A stretch of 64,000 nucleotides of DNA from Albula goreensis (Eukaryota > Chordata > Actinopteri > Albuliformes > Albulidae). Where the stretch lies: the NCBI GenBank assembly GCA_022829145.1, contig CM040752.1:35361086-35425085 (forward strand), given 5' to 3'. The position numbers and the translations under genes are program-made. Positions 9,241 to 21,455 of the stretch are shown here, piece by piece (position 1 is the stretch's first letter; each line of letters begins with the position of its first letter). The notes under the pieces were generated by a model. That model did no database searches. It was not told the DNA's origin and saw nothing but the letters and a program-made list of their open reading frames with translations.

Positions 9241-10858
9241 CTGTGTGAGTCGTTCATGTGTACCATATGAATGTGATTCCTTATGAACACAAAGTACATA
9301 CAGCGTCTACTGTAAAACCAAAATATGAAACAATCATACTGTAAATATAATTAAAATCAACAATATATAAATATATCCCAGACATGTTCCTTCCAGGTGT
9401 ATTTTAATGTATGTATATATTTACTGTATATTTTAATGTATGTGTCACCCATTATAGTGCTGTCCAATGTAAAAGGTCACTGGTTCAACTTCCCCCAAAA
9501 GACCCAGCTTGAGACAGTCTTTATGTTTCCAAACAAGTCGAAGATCTTGTTTGAAACAGTCAAATGTACATGGGACAACTTATAATGTCCTCATTATGTA
9601 ATCTCTTAGTGAAATGGAGACCAAAATATTTCACAGTCTTCTGAGAATGTTTCAGTTTGGCTCCTTCGACTGCTCAAATGGCTACGGTCTGTGCGGGACT
9701 CTGTCGATTCTTCAGTGCTCCTTCAGCAAAGAGACTTCAGAGTAAACAGAGTTTTGAAATGCGAGCACACTGTCTGCACTACTGCTGGTGCTAATTCCAA
9801 TTACACAGACACACAGCTAAATTATGAATCAATATCTTTACACCCAACATGAGCACTACTACTCTCCAGCATCTCGTCCACCTTCCTCTAAGCCCTTTGC
9901 GTTTGCTCTTCCTGTGTTTTCACTGTGAATTCTTTCAGTAGACAAAAAGCTGGAGCACACACAGTGACACATTCAGAAGAGGGCCACTTTTCACAGACAC
10001 TGGGACAGGACCAGAGGTTCCCTGCGTGTGTCAGTCAGCGATGAAAGGTTCTAATCTCTGATAAAAAGATTAAAAAAAAAAGAAAAACCCAAAGCGTTTC
10101 TTGGAGAAAATAAGCACTTGAACCATCACTCTTTCTCCCTTGGTGCCTTCCTCAAAGTTTCCCTGTATAAGAGGGGAGACTGGCTGGTGTCTACAGGAGG
10201 GGGTGTAAGAGTCGAATCGCGGCGGATTCGATTAGGCTCAAGGCTGCGTGCGCGGTACGGGATTAGTATCGATCAGCGACCTTCTGCGTTGAGATTTCTC
10301 CCGCTTCATTAAAAGAGATCTGTCGTCCTGCTCACGTTCAGGCGCAGAGCCTCTGAGCACTGGGGGGGGCAGATAAGGAGATCTTCCCGAGGTCTTTGGA
10401 GGCCGTGACGAGAGAGGGAAAAACAAAGAGAGAGAGAGAGAGAAAGAGAGGAGGAGGGAGAAAGACAGAGAGGAAGGGTATCAGGGTTTATTCATGGGAA
10501 TAAACCACCCCCTTGATGGATAGGCCTGCTGATTGGCCACAATTAGTCGAGGAAAGACCCACTGAGTTCACAGGGTCAATCCGCCCCCAAACCGGTTAAA
10601 GCTGGAATGCCGCTGACATGGTGTGAGTCTTGGGGGAGCAATGCAGAGGAATCCAAGAATAACGTGCGTCTGAAAGCTAGCACCCGCCTTGCACTGTAGT
10701 GTGTGATATGGCTGTCAGATCTGCAAGGCCTGACTGAGGTGAAGGCACTCCCTCTGGGCGTACATCCGATGGGCGGGTTCGAATGCTCTGATATAGACTC
10801 TGATGTGGAGAAGTAAGGCAGGATCGGCTTAGAGCCACAACCCCAGTGAGGGATACAA
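9241..10858. other. Unique non-coding stretch
   Basis: AT-rich at 9300-9450. GA-rich tract at about 10422-10480. A B-box-like ggttcaacttcc occurs at 9482 but lacks a convincing A box. No gene seen. Confidence 0.4.
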
Positions 10859-11060
10859 GAGCATACAGATGAGGATGGAGAGGAGGACCTACCTGCCTAC
10901 CAAAGATGATGGAGTGTGTGTTTGTGCGTGTGTGCGTGTGTGACAAAACAGAAAAAAAAAGAGCATACAGATGAGGATGGAGAGGAGGTCCTACCTGCCT
11001 ACCAAAGATGATGGAGTGTGTGTTTGTGCGTGTGTGTGTGTGACAAAAAAGAAGAGGCCA
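10859..11060. repeat. 102-bp direct tandem duplication
   Basis: Two copies begin with gagcatacagatgagg at 10859 and 10961. They differ at only a few positions, mostly in the internal tgtgtg run and the A-rich junction. Because 102 is divisible by three, a minus-strand open frame (10677-11378) stays open through both copies and shows a repeated 'THSIIFGRQVGPPLHPHLYAL'. This looks like a by-product, not a protein. Confidence 0.9.
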
Positions 11061-11106
11061 GAGAAAGCCATCAAAGAAAGGGAGGTGAAAAAGGAGAGGT
11101 GTCAGA

Positions 11107-11137
<31 letters not shown>

Positions 11138-11445
11138 AAGAGTGGGCAGAAGAGGAGGCAGAGTGGTGAGAGAGATGAGAATACAAGGAACAGTCGTTGA
11201 GTAAAGGAAAGTGAGAGAGAGAGAAGTACAAGGGGAAGGTAAAGCAGAGAGTTTGTGCAAGAAAAGGAAATGGAAAAAGAGGAGAGAGAGCAAGAGAGAA
11301 GGATGAAAGCAGGCAGAGCAGAGAGAGAGGGAGAGGAGAACACGAGAAACTGAACATGGGTAAAGGAAGAGAAAGCAAGAGGAAGGTAAAGCAGAGAGAG
11401 TGTGAGAGAAAAAGGGAAAGAGAGATGGAAGGTCGCGGAGAGGAG
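11061..11445 (+). repeat. Long purine-rich tract (~385 bp)
   Basis: Almost entirely A and G, with a pure (ga)n run at 11113-11138. It has a degenerate internal duplication: 'aaggtaaagcagagag' occurs near 11237 and again near 11381. The long minus-strand frames rich in Ser, Leu and Phe are read-outs of the complementary pyrimidine strand. Confidence 0.8.
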
Positions 11446-14150
11446 CTGACATGTAGCTGAGCTCGAGTTCAGGGTGAGACCGTGGAGGCCCAAGAGCCAG
11501 TAATTAGCGCCTTGCCCTGCGCTCCCCCCTACGGGGCTGCCCTGGAGCCGCCGAATCCAAACGCATAATTTAATCAACGAGCAATCGCCGGCCGGTGAAG
11601 GGCGTCTCTGAACTTGTGAATAAATCATCCGCCCTGGAATCAAACTGCTCTGTTTGCGTGGAAATCAAAGCTGGGAACCGCGGGGGCTGCGGATGAATTA
11701 GGAGCAGGGGTGAGGCTGTAACCCGAGGTTCTGATTGTCCTGTGCCTCCCTGTGTGTTTGGGCAATCCACGGCCGTGTGGAAAACAGAGACCGGCCCTCC
11801 ATCTCTCACTGACATGGCCCAGTTAATCACGAGTGGTCCCTGGGGTTTGGATTACAGCTTGGGGACGGGATCCATCCACTCACTGCTGAGGTTCTCAAAC
11901 CCGGTCCACTGTGTATGCTGGGTCCTGTTACAGGAAAATTCCTCATGGTCAATTAACATTGTTGAAAATGTGCATTAATTACTGACAATCATGATTCTTC
12001 TCTTTAAGATTTAGCGACTCCCAGCAATGTTTTTACAAAAAGGTGGATTTTTTCCCTTCTAAACCCAAAGTGGATTGGCAATGTACTGCTTCATGAGCAA
12101 AGTCACATTGTGTGAACTATACTACATTAAGACCAACCAATCCTGGCAAAAGACATGATTTCATCAAGTGAAAATGATCAACATTCAGGGTTATCTTGAC
12201 TTCAAATGTTTCACTTAACCGTCTGTCCTTTTTAGCATGTGAAATATGCATATTTGTCCTCTGTCGATCTTTGTCCTCTGGATATCTTTCAAGGTCATCC
12301 CTTATGTCTGGATGTCTCACATCCTGTAGCACATCTACAATCACCATCACCATGAAATTTAATCATTAGATCAGTGCTATTGCCCAGTTTCCTCACATCC
12401 AGCTCCCAATTATCATATAACTCTGATAAATGTAGGCAGAGAAGAGGAGACTGGCTTTTAACCCTGACTTTTAACTCTGGACCCCTTGCGTTTAAACCCA
12501 ACCCAAGGAGAGAGAGCAGAAATGTCATTGTCAAGGGGATGCTGGGATATTACCACCTCCGAGGCTTTGGAAATCACGGCGGTATGGGTAGCATTTAGCG
12601 GCGATCGGCCCTTCAGTTAAAGCGCTCAGCTTTTGAACGGGAGCTGGAACCGTGATCTCTGAGCGCAGCCTCATGGCGCGGTCTCAAACGGGTCTCAGCG
12701 CGGGCCGAGGGCTGCGTACATCAGAGAGCTCACGAGGTGAGAGGATTACCTGGAAGTGGCTCCTGTAGCTGGGGATTAAGACACTTTAACCGCTGCCTTT
12801 AAGAAGAAAGTCCACTTCTGAGGACTCATGTGGAGACATACTTCCAGTTCCTCCCCTTAACTTAAAGCAACACTCCTCAGAGCTGGTCTCAGAAAGCTGC
12901 AGTGGTTGTGCTGAATTTTGTTGCTGCGCAAAGCTTCCTGAGTAATCAAAGTAGACAGTTGATACAACTAGCTCACCCCTGACCTGGTTTCTTTGGTCTG
13001 AACTGGTTGTGGAACTTAAGAGGGAAACAAACACCAGCAAACCTTGTGGCCCCCCAGGACCGGGACAGAGATCCAATGGTCCACAATGCTGGAGAAATTA
13101 ATCTCTCAAGGTGGCATTTTGCCCTTATAGGAACCACTGCTGTTAAAAAACAGCTGTTTCAAAGGCTAAAGCACACATCAATGCAGGGTCTTAGGTAAAG
13201 GGTTAAATCATACGTCAAAGGTAATAGCATTTTTTATGCCGAAAGACGGTTTATTTAGAATGTTTTAAAAAAAATGGTGCCATAAAAGTAAAGTCAAGAG
13301 TCTACCTGAGTACCTGCAGTCTAGACATAGAGGTACTCTCTGTGCTTTCACTGAAAATAGAAAAGGCCCTCTCTTTGAACGCTGCTGGCTTTCGGTGGCC
13401 ATCCAATCCTACGCCCCCGCCAGCGTCCCCAGCCCTACGCCCTTTGTAGAGGATTGGCGTGGTGACCCAAGATGGCCGCCCCAGAAGATGCTCTTTCCGG
13501 AGCCACTTTTATCTCTGGACGGGGCGGAGGGTCAGCGGCCTGGACGGGTCGGGTCACGGGGGATGCAGGTGGGGAGTTCGGGGAAGGGGGGCCTCAGGCC
13601 TCCCGCTGGGTCTCCACGGGACCGGCTGGCCCATCTGTCTGGCCCGCGTCCCGGCCAGCCCTTTGAGGCCTGACCCCGTTCCTCTTTCATGTCTGGCATG
13701 ACCTTTTCTCCGTGGCTGCTGTGATAGAGAGGCTCATCCTCCACGCGCCCCCAGCTGCCTCGCTCCTGCCCAAAGCTACTGCCTGCATTTTCCCCCCGAC
13801 CAGTCCCTCTGGAGCGGGGAAGAGGGGATCTGGGGGGGCATACTTCAAAAGGAGTTTTGAAAATGTAACATTTTTTTCTTTGTTAATAAACTGACAGCAT
13901 TCAATTCTACAAATCGCCATCAGTAAAGGGCAAAAACAGCTTTGCTGTAAATACACAAAGGATGGAATGATCGACTTATTCGTGGAGTTATGAATGAATG
14001 AGTTATACTGAGATTTATTCTCATTGCAGTGGGGTTGGGTTAATATCTGGAGTGCATTTAGCATTGCTAACGACAGGTAGCAGGTTCAACACTGGGAGCA
14101 GAAACGCAAGGTAGAGACATGCTCCCTCACAAAAAACCATAAATTTACCG
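11446..14150. other. Long unique non-coding stretch
   Basis: About 2.7 kb with no repeat or gene recognised. GC-rich at 11460-11700 and 13390-13680, AT-rich around 11930-12400. No overlapping frames keep a recognisable domain. Confidence 0.4.
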
Positions 14151-14151
14151 A

Positions 14152-14335
14152 TATTTAGGTGACACTTTTATCCAAAGTGACTTACAGTTGATTGAGGTAA
14201 ACAGGGCCAAATCCCTCCCCTAGAGCAGTGAGGGGTTGAGAGTTCAGCAGCTGCACTAACCTTATTGTGGCTAGACTGGGTCTTAAACCAACAACCTTCA
14301 GCTCTCAGTCAAGCACCTTAGCCACTAGTATATGA
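14152..14335 (+). mobile_element. Dispersed fish repeat ('tccaaagtgacttacagttgatt')
   Basis: The order is 'gacacttttatccaaagtgacttaca', 'gagcagtgaggggttgagag', 'cttattgtggctagactggg', then 'cttagccactag'. It follows the consensus of a repeat widespread in teleosts, in which the middle normally reads gggattcgaacc; here it is tcttaaaccaac. Non-coding; family name uncertain. Confidence 0.6.
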
Positions 14336-15209
14336 AAGAACAGGATATGCACTTAGCTGTTTTTTTCCACAGGTATCTCGTAACCAGATTCAGCCCCTCT
14401 TATGACACACCAGTGGGGGGTTCCAACCTACATTTTGGGAATTGCTGTCTGAGAATGACTGACAGTCTGGGATTGAAAATGTGAAAATTTGCGCTCTGTG
14501 TGATTTTCTTATTACACCATGGAAAGGAGAAGCCAAGAAATATGAATTAAAATTCTGTTCATGGCTCATCAGGACCATTCCACATCCTTCCCTCATGAAG
14601 ATCGAAGCCCAATCAATTGTTGAACAAAGACAAGTTAAAGAAGAATATTTAACTACCCTCAGCGTTTGACAGCAGCTAGAGAACGGGGGTTCATTTCTCA
14701 AAATCAACAAGTAACGCTCTCACAGAGAGAAGAAGGAGAGGGGTATTCACTTTGTTCTCTGTTCAAAGACAACCAGATGTGGTCCTCTGCGTGTTTTATA
14801 CCTGACTCCGCTGCTGTCTGTGATCCCAACTAAAGAATAACTTACATCAAAGCAAGAGTATGATTTCACGCTTTTATATAAGACAATGGTAGAAATAATC
14901 CATTTACTTGCTTTGCCGTTTGAAGAAGGTGTTAATTGTTTTTATCTGATTACCGTGAAAGTCAACTGTAATTCTAGGAAAGCTATAAAGTAGAAGTAGT
15001 CTTTGTTTGCATATAATGAGGCAGGAATATAGGTCCACTAAATATAGAAAATATTTCAACTTGGGTTCATGTTATGTACATAGCAAGCTATCAAATCACA
15101 TAGATTTAACGATAAGAGGTGAGCAAGAACAAAGGACAGATCCTCTCGGTGTATTCTCAGGGTCAGGAAAGCGGTGGGGTTTCCTCCATTGAAAGGGGCC
15201 TTTTAGGAA
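14336..15209. other. Unique AT-rich stretch
   Basis: Nothing recognised. The overlapping open frames at 14390-14710 (minus) and 14481-14669 (plus) show no known domain. Confidence 0.4.
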
Positions 15210-15430
15210 CATTGAATCAATCAATCAATCAATCAACATTTAATTATATGGCATGTTTCACAAGCATTTTCCACAATACGCTTTCCAGTAAGCCCTGGCC
15301 TGAACCCCCACAAAAGCAAGCCTGTGGTGACAATGGCATGGAAAAGCTCCCTATGTGCAGCAGATAGGAAGAAACCCTGGGAGGAACCAGGCTTGAGAGG
15401 GGGAGCCCATCCTCCTCTGACTGGCCCAGG
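15210..15430 (+). mobile_element. Dispersed fish repeat ('gaagaaaccctgggaggaacc')
   Basis: It begins with an (atca)n run at 15214-15237. It continues through 'tatatggcatgtttcaca', 'aaagctccct', 'gaagaaaccctgggagg' and 'gggagcccatcctcct', the order found in a common teleost interspersed repeat. Both ends are indistinct. No coding capacity. Confidence 0.6.
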
Positions 15431-16810
15431 GTATGAGTTTATGATGAAGAACATGGTCAGTAAGTCCATTTAAAAAAGCACGGTCCTGGAGCGTTGTCGC
15501 CTTGATTTTCATTGGAGCGAAACCCAAAGCTAAAGACCCAGAATGATTTACGTCCTTCAGTCAGACCGATGACCTGTGAGAGACTGCAATCACTCCCGAC
15601 AGAGTCAGTTTACCGATCTGTCGACGCACTCCTTTTTTCCTTTTAAATTCGATCCCTGCAATTTCCAGCTGTTGATTTCTGGTCGCTACGTTTGGTTTAC
15701 ACTGATTAGAGGCCGGGCGATGGAAAGACATTTAAAAGGCCTGGGATCATTTCACGGTCCATGAATACAAACCCGTCACCGCTGAAAACTGGAGTAGGAA
15801 GGTAAAGAAAAACCCCAGGTTAAACAACCGTCACCGGCCAGGAGTGAAAGCTGAGACACAAGGTTTTCTTACGGGAGCTGTCAGTTTGCCATCCTCTATT
15901 CGACTGGCCCACTGAAGCCAGACTCCGCCTCCAAATGACCCAGCTGTATGGCTTCACCATCCATGCTTCGGCAATTACCATTCCCTTTTATCCAGAGCGA
16001 CTCGCAAAAGTGCGTCCGATGGGTTTACACAACGAGCGCGGTTGATGTCAAGCTGTTAGTGTCACAACCAATAGCTGAAGTCATTTCGTCAAGCTGCAGT
16101 GAATTACCGAGAGCCACAGCAGGTGCGGCGAGGAGACTGATGAAAGATTGGGCTCGAGGATGTAAGAGATAAAGTGGATGACACATACGCAGTCAAACCA
16201 GAAGAGATGCTGAGAGCTCCTAATTAATACATCCTATCTCAGAGCTCCCGCACTGCGGCCACATCCCCGTCCCAAAATGTGCCTGTGGCATTTGGAGGCT
16301 GGAATAAGGATTTGCCTTTAAGTCCACTCCATTACAACATGGATATTAATTCTTCATTCAGGACCTGGTCTTACTGACAAAAGGATAAGCAAAAAAATAA
16401 ATAAATAAATAAAAAAAAGCTGATTCTTTTACAAAAGCTTTTACCTCGGCCTCTCTAGATGCCTCTTAATTTCAGGGATGAAGCAAACACCTGATAAGAA
16501 CAAAACAAACTGAGACAGGAAAAACAAAACAACAACGAAAAACAACAACAAAAATAAACAACTAAATGAGCACTTCAGAGGGTGAAATAAAACCAGAATG
16601 GATTCATGATGTGTAGGACCCAGGACAGCAGTGAATGATGTGACTCACAGGTTGTACGTGAGCACGCACAGACCCCATAGGGGGGGTACTAGCATGCACC
16701 CCCACACCGCTACAGCCTCCGCCCAGTGATGAGCTCCACTCTTCAGACCCAGTTAGGCACATCCATCTGTCTGGCTTCAGCAGAAACCGCCCCTTGGGAC
16801 TCAAATGGAG
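15431..16810. other. Unique stretch with a repeat fragment
   Basis: A short piece 'cccttttatccagagcgact' at about 15982-16001 is the diagnostic core of the fish repeat also seen at 14.15 kb. (aaat)n-like A-rich sequence lies at 16390-16418 and 16500-16562. Otherwise nothing recognised. Confidence 0.4.
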
Positions 16811-16985
16811 CCAGAGACTTTTATTTTTCAGAGACCAAAACACCACTGTTTTTATTTTTCAGAGACTAAAACACTACTGTTTTTATTTTTCAGAGACCAA
16901 AACACTACTGTTTTTATTTTTCAGAGACTAAAACACTACTGTTTTTATTTTTCAGAGACCAAAACACTACTGTTTTTATTTTTAA
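16811..16985. repeat. 31-bp minisatellite with alternating variants
   Basis: About 5.5 copies of agagacYaaaacactactg plus tttttatttttc. The Y position alternates C, T, C, T, C from unit to unit, so the array behaves as a 62-bp dimer. It is nearly identical otherwise, hence young. Three units are 93 bases, so a short open frame survives; this is not evidence of coding. Confidence 0.9.
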
Positions 16986-17074
16986 ACTAGGCTCATAAAA
17001 AGGGTGGAAACAAACATTTGAGGACATTTAAACTGAGGGGTTTAAAAAATGTTCATACAAACCAGTTAGCAATG

Positions 17075-17400
17075 CCCAGTAAATGATTTTAGGGGGGGTG
17101 AGGGGGAATACCATCCCCCTTGTTAGCAAAATGACCAAAATGCACCCCCTTTGTTAACCTGCTACCCCCATTTTACACACCTGTGTGTTGGTCGGTGGTG
17201 TGGGGGCAAGGGGGTGCTCTGATCGGGCCATCCCCCCTGTTAAAAATTAACAAATCATCTACAGGCTATGCACCTGCATTTGAATTTATGTGAACCTGTT
17301 GCTACATACTGTTGATTCTTTGTTTCCTGGTCCTGGGGTTAGGGTGGGGATGGGAGCTGTGTAATGGGTTGTTTAATGCTGTGTGTTAAAATGAATAAAA
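17075..17400. mobile_element. Dispersed repeat rich in 'atcccccttgtta' blocks
   Basis: The sequence 'ataccatcccccttgttag...aaaatgcaccccctttgtta...gggccatcccccctgttaaaaatt' has three related C-run blocks. It continues into 'ctatgcacctgcatttgaa', 'ctgttgctacatactgttg' and a G-rich segment. It resembles an interspersed fish repeat but I cannot name it. Confidence 0.4.
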
Positions 17401-17402
17401 TA

Positions 17403-17790
17403 ACAACAGCCTCTGGGTGGCTCACAGGATGAAAGGTTACCTGGGAGCCCTGAGGCTGGAGGTCCCCCCTGGTGAGGCAACTACTGGCCAACCTCGCCTG
17501 GGATTCGATACGGGGTAAGCCGGCTAAGGTTCGTTGGTCTAATTGCCATAGCGCCCTCTCTGTCATGCTGGGTGCCTGTGGTGGCACGAACCGACGGTAC
17601 ACTGACTGCATCATCCTCCAGCGTCATAGACAGTGTGCAATTAGTGGTGCGGCTGCAACGCGAAGAGAAGCGAGATTGTCGTCACGTGAATCGGAGGAGC
17701 CACGTGCTTGGCCTCTCCTCCCAAAGCCGTCAGAGTGGGTGCTGCGGTGAGGTTAGCCAGTTCGGTTGAGCAAGTTCGGGTAAAAACAGG
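17403..17790 (+). mobile_element. Candidate tRNA-headed SINE, ~390 bp
   Basis: The start 'gcctctgggtggctcacagg' resembles a tRNA A-box region, and 'gggattcgatacgg' at 17500-17513 resembles a B box, though the 80-bp separation is long. The body (gcgtcatagacag, gtcacgtgaatcggagg, cacgtgcttggcc) is CpG-rich and reads like an interspersed repeat I have seen in fish. It ends in an A-rich segment (aaaaacaggaaaaaactgg). A DNA-transposon derivative is the alternative. Confidence 0.5.
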
Positions 17791-19756
17791 AAAAAACTGG
17801 CTAAAAAAATGAGGCATATTGCATATAAGTATTAACTGTAAAATGCCCTGATGGGTAAATAAAGGGGCAAGACATGCAAGGGTTAACTAAACTCATTCCT
17901 ATCCCCTGTAAGCAAAGACACCATGCCGCACTCACATTTCCAAAAGGGACCTTACCTAAGATGCAAATACTAACACTGTCAAGGAGGAAACTGGAAGAGG
18001 GTATGTTTAAAATGGACCGTGGTAAAATGAATGCATTTACATACGTATGAATAAGATCTAAATATACTGGGGCTGTTAATTTTGGAGTGTGAAGGAGCAG
18101 AGGGTGGGGGTGAGTCACACATGGAACGAGACAGGAAGGTGTCATTCTCTGCACCTCTCTCAGTGTTTCATGTGAGTGTGACTATGAGAGTGGCGGAGGA
18201 GTTCACAGAGAAGTGAATGGGAGGAATAAGGAGGCACTGTTGCTTCATACGCCGGAGCTCAGAGCTTCTCAGTCACGTCTGGTTCATTATGGCTCGGTCT
18301 CGCTCACACACTCACACATATATGTGTTTCATGTGTTTCCCACCTTGCCCCCTTTGATATGGTCACCTGCACATTTACCTGTGGGGGGGGGGGTTAATGG
18401 GGGTGGGAGGGTTAAACATTCTGGGACCACATGCTCATCCAAACACCAGTGGATTTTGATTTGTCAGATTTTTGTCGTTTACCGTTGTTTACCGTTCGGC
18501 TTCTGCAACGCACCATGCATGCTCTCCCTCTCCGTCCCACCTCTCCACACCTTCCTCTCACCGGTTGCTTTCCCTGTCTCATGCTCTGTCTCTCCCTCTC
18601 TCTCTCTCTCTCACTTCTCACCTCCTTTCTCCCTCCATAAAATGACTTGTAAGCCAACGGAGTAGCGATATCTTAATAATAATAATGAATGGAGTCCTGT
18701 CATCAACAGCCTTTAATTGGGGAAGGAGGGGCTACGCTGCCAAAGTGATGTGTCCCACAGCTTAAACTCAATGTGGGGTAGCTCGGCTCTAGCTAGCTGG
18801 CTAATTACCATTGGCTCAGGCAGTGCTGAGTGGAGCTGGAGACAGACTGGTATTAATTTGCCACATATTTTTTCATATAAATGAATAGGAGACCCACAGA
18901 GACAACAAACAGTGCAGCAGCACTGTATACAATGTTACAATGAATTATGCAACAACCGAGGATAAATAATGCAGTCCGAGAGGAGCGCCTGGCTCTCAGT
19001 ATCTCTCGTCTTGGAGCCCAATTAGGCGGTGCGTAACTCCCTGATTCACACTGCCGTAGAGGAGCGAGGAGCGCTGGGCTGGGGAGGAGAGGGGGGAGGA
19101 ATCTCTGCCGCTTCCTCTCATCGGCGTAATGCGGCATTATGTGGTGATGCGCCCGGACTCCCAACCGCGGGCTGATGTACAATATTCCATATATTTATGA
19201 AATGGTCAGGGAGCGACGGTCACAGCTGGGGCTTGGGGCCGAACGCCAGTCAGCCTGCCCGCCGCATCGTGGATCCGGGCAGGTCGATGCTGCGCCCCGA
19301 GACGGGTGATGATGAAGGGGTTGGGGGGGCAGATTTATGGGAGAGTGACAGGTGTTCCTGGTAGTCTGGGCACCAGGGCAGAGATCTGAAATGATCAGCT
19401 GTTTGTGTGGGGAGGGGGCCGCTGGGTGGGGGTCTGCTGAACTTCAGATTAAAGCAGTGTTTACTGAGGAGACGCCCTTCTGCAAGCAGACTAACAGAGT
19501 TTACATTTTTTGCATTCTATCCATGAATAGAACTAAATGTATTCTGAAGTATTTTGGGTGAAGTATATTGTACTTGTGATGGGACTGCATGAGGTTTAAC
19601 CGAAGCAAAGATGAGAGGAGCTTCAATATCAGTGACTCAATGATTTGGACCAATGACTACATTGGCAGTGGAAGAAACAGTTTTGATTGGTTCAAACAAA
19701 TGATTGACAGCGGAGTGTAGCTCCACCCTTACAGAGTTTCTGAAACCTCATTTCAA
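17791..19756. other. Unique non-coding stretch
   Basis: Contains a G run at 18382-18393, a (ct)n run at about 18589-18612 and moderately CpG-rich sequence at 19000-19310. The stretch 18840-19200 has 'tgtacaatattccatatatttatg' and 'cccaattaggcgg', which could be regulatory, but nothing is diagnostic. Confidence 0.35.
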
Positions 19757-19845
19757 CCATCACTACTATGTACCAGTGCTGGGATTTAAACCTGCAACCT
19801 CTGCATCGCAAGTTGAGTTCTCTGAGCGTTACACTGCCGGCCGTA
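19757..19845 (-). mobile_element. SINE head fragment
   Basis: On the minus strand it reads GGCAGTGTAACGCTCAGAG... with B box GGTTTAAATCCC (19781-19792). This matches the head of the fish SINE found at 6.7, 31.6 and 59.1 kb. The body is missing. Confidence 0.6.
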
Positions 19846-20121
19846 GCGTGGTTCGAAAGCGAAGCTCAGCAGACAGACAGCCCGTCTGAATGAGAGGAAC
19901 CATCCCTGGCCCATCACCCTCTCTCACCTATAATGTTACGACTCCTCATTCATTAATATTCATTTATTCATCTGCACAGGCCGGCTTACAACTGTCGGAC
20001 ATTTCCTTACCTGTGTACAGCCGGATCATTTGATCAGCAGTCAGCAAGGTTAAAAAACAAGGCTGCTGTTCTTCATTTCCCTTGTGTGCCCAGCATCAAT
20101 ATCAGTTTTACATAAACGGGG

Positions 20122-20385
20122 ATGTACCTCCCCCAGCTAAAGTCACTCTCATTTCACCATTTAAGCGATGCTGATATCCAGAGAGATGCACACGGCCTAC
20201 ATTTCTGTGACATGCAATCAGTTTATACAGATGGTTTCTTCACTAAAGAAGCATTCATGCAAAGTGTCTTGCTGCAGCGTGAAAAAGTAATTTCCTCAGT
20301 TGGGAATCAAACCTGCAACCCCTCTAAGCTCAGATCCCTCAACATCATTCTATATTCCCCCTTTCTCTGGAGAGCTCCGAGGCCA
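20122..20385 (-). mobile_element. Degenerate tRNA-derived SINE
   Basis: Minus-strand B box GGTTTGATTCCC lies at 20302-20313. It is followed by 'aagacactttgcatgaatgc' and a 'ctgtataaactg' segment that corresponds to the SINE body. The tail 'ctctctggatatcagcat' replaces the usual ctctggataagagc. An old copy. Confidence 0.6.
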
Positions 20386-20483
20386 TGGGCAGCCTGCTAC
20401 GCAGCAAATGAACTGTGAACAGGTAATGTGTTATCTTTGGACTTCAGTAATGAGGATAAAGCATGTGGTTCAGGGGTAGAGGG

Positions 20484-20562
20484 GCACAGCCTCATCTGAG
20501 ATTTGAACCCGTGACCCCACGGACCATCATTCCAGATCATCTGCGCCACAAATGGGGCCTTT
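20484..20562 (-). mobile_element. tRNA-like head (tRNA pseudogene or SINE remnant)
   Basis: On the minus strand there is a good A box TGGCGCAGATGATCTGG (20532-20548) and B box GGTTCAAATCT (20499-20509) in tRNA-like spacing. Between them, ggaatgatggtcc can form a short anticodon-like stem-loop. The acceptor and T stems do not pair well, so a working tRNA is unlikely. Confidence 0.5.
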
Positions 20563-20569
20563 GGAGGAA

Positions 20570-21035
20570 TCCCCATTAGTACAGTTTAAAGGAGCGAATT
20601 ACGCGCAAATTAAGTTGGCCCCTTGACTTACATTATTAACCAAGCACATTCGTCTTGATCAAGACTCAGTGACACTGCTGCTTAAAACGTGTCACGCACG
20701 CACGTGTGAGGACAGTGTGTGTGCGTGTCTCATTAAGAGGGAAATGAACTCACCTGTGAGGATCCAGAAGCAGGAGGTTAGCCACGTCCACAGTCACACA
20801 TGCAAGGAAAGAGAAACACATATAATTAGTGTGATCGTTTTTATTGATCTATTAATTGCTGAGGTAATTTCTAAATAATGTCTTCTTATTCGCTGTAGTG
20901 GTAGCTCTGCCACAGTTTCTTTCGCATTGGGACATCTTTATGTAATTTATTTAACCTGGTGTCCCTCTCTGTGATTCATTTACACTGGGCTATCAGAAAC
21001 ACAAGCTGTTTCAACAGAGCTGGGAATGATTCGGT
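20570..21035. other. Unique non-coding stretch
   Basis: Nothing recognised. Confidence 0.3.
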
Positions 21036-21040
21036 CAAAT

Positions 21041-21154
21041 ATACACACACACACACACACGCGCACACACACACGTGCACACATACAAAAGCACACATAT
21101 GCACACACAAAAAAAACATGTGCATGTGCACACACACACATGCACACATGTGCA

Positions 21155-21218
<64 letters not shown>
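21041..21218. repeat. Long (CA)n microsatellite
   Basis: Interrupted at first, with an a-run (acaaaaaaaca) at about 21107-21117, then a pure run of roughly 60 bases at 21157-21218. One of the two longest CA tracts in the window. All the Cys/Val- and His/Thr-rich open frames here come from it. Confidence 0.95.
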
Positions 21219-21220
<2 letters not shown>

Positions 21221-21329
21221 GTAAACCCTAAAAATTAAACCCAGCCATCTTCCTGCTATCCAGAAGGACTGGGGTCACATCTACTAAAGATGACTTGTAG
21301 CTGCACCAGCTAAACATGTTACAGTACTT

Positions 21330-21455
21330 TAGGGTGGGTGTACTGATCTGGGATCGTATTTATCTTCTCATAGTGGATAGAGTTATGAGGATATGAGCCA
21401 GGGAAACATGACCCTAGATCAGTGCTCCTGAAGGCACTTCATGAAAACGGGCCCA
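21330..21455. mobile_element. Dispersed repeat with 'gatctgggatc ... ctagatcagtgctcc'
   Basis: 'tactgatctgggatcgtatt' at 21339 is answered by 'gaccctagatcagtgctcctga' at 21410 and then 'aaacgggccc'. This arrangement is familiar from an abundant teleost repeat. Non-coding; class unknown. Confidence 0.5.

Noticed and set aside
9478-9500. B-box-like ggttcaacttcc as another SINE head
   Set aside because: No A box at a suitable distance and no body or tail of the SINE family.
10677-11378. 233-codon minus-strand open frame, the longest in the window
   Set aside because: It is Ser/Leu/Phe low complexity from a purine tract plus a 102-bp duplication whose length is a multiple of three. No domain is present.
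14390-14710. 106-codon minus-strand frame in unique sequence
   Set aside because: No family resemblance; the opposite strand is also open for 62 codons over the same bases.
20484-20562. A functional tRNA gene on the minus strand
   Set aside because: A and B boxes are good, but the acceptor, T and anticodon stems pair poorly.
20959-21238. Several Cys/Val- and His/Thr-rich frames
   Set aside because: Pure read-outs of the CA microsatellite.
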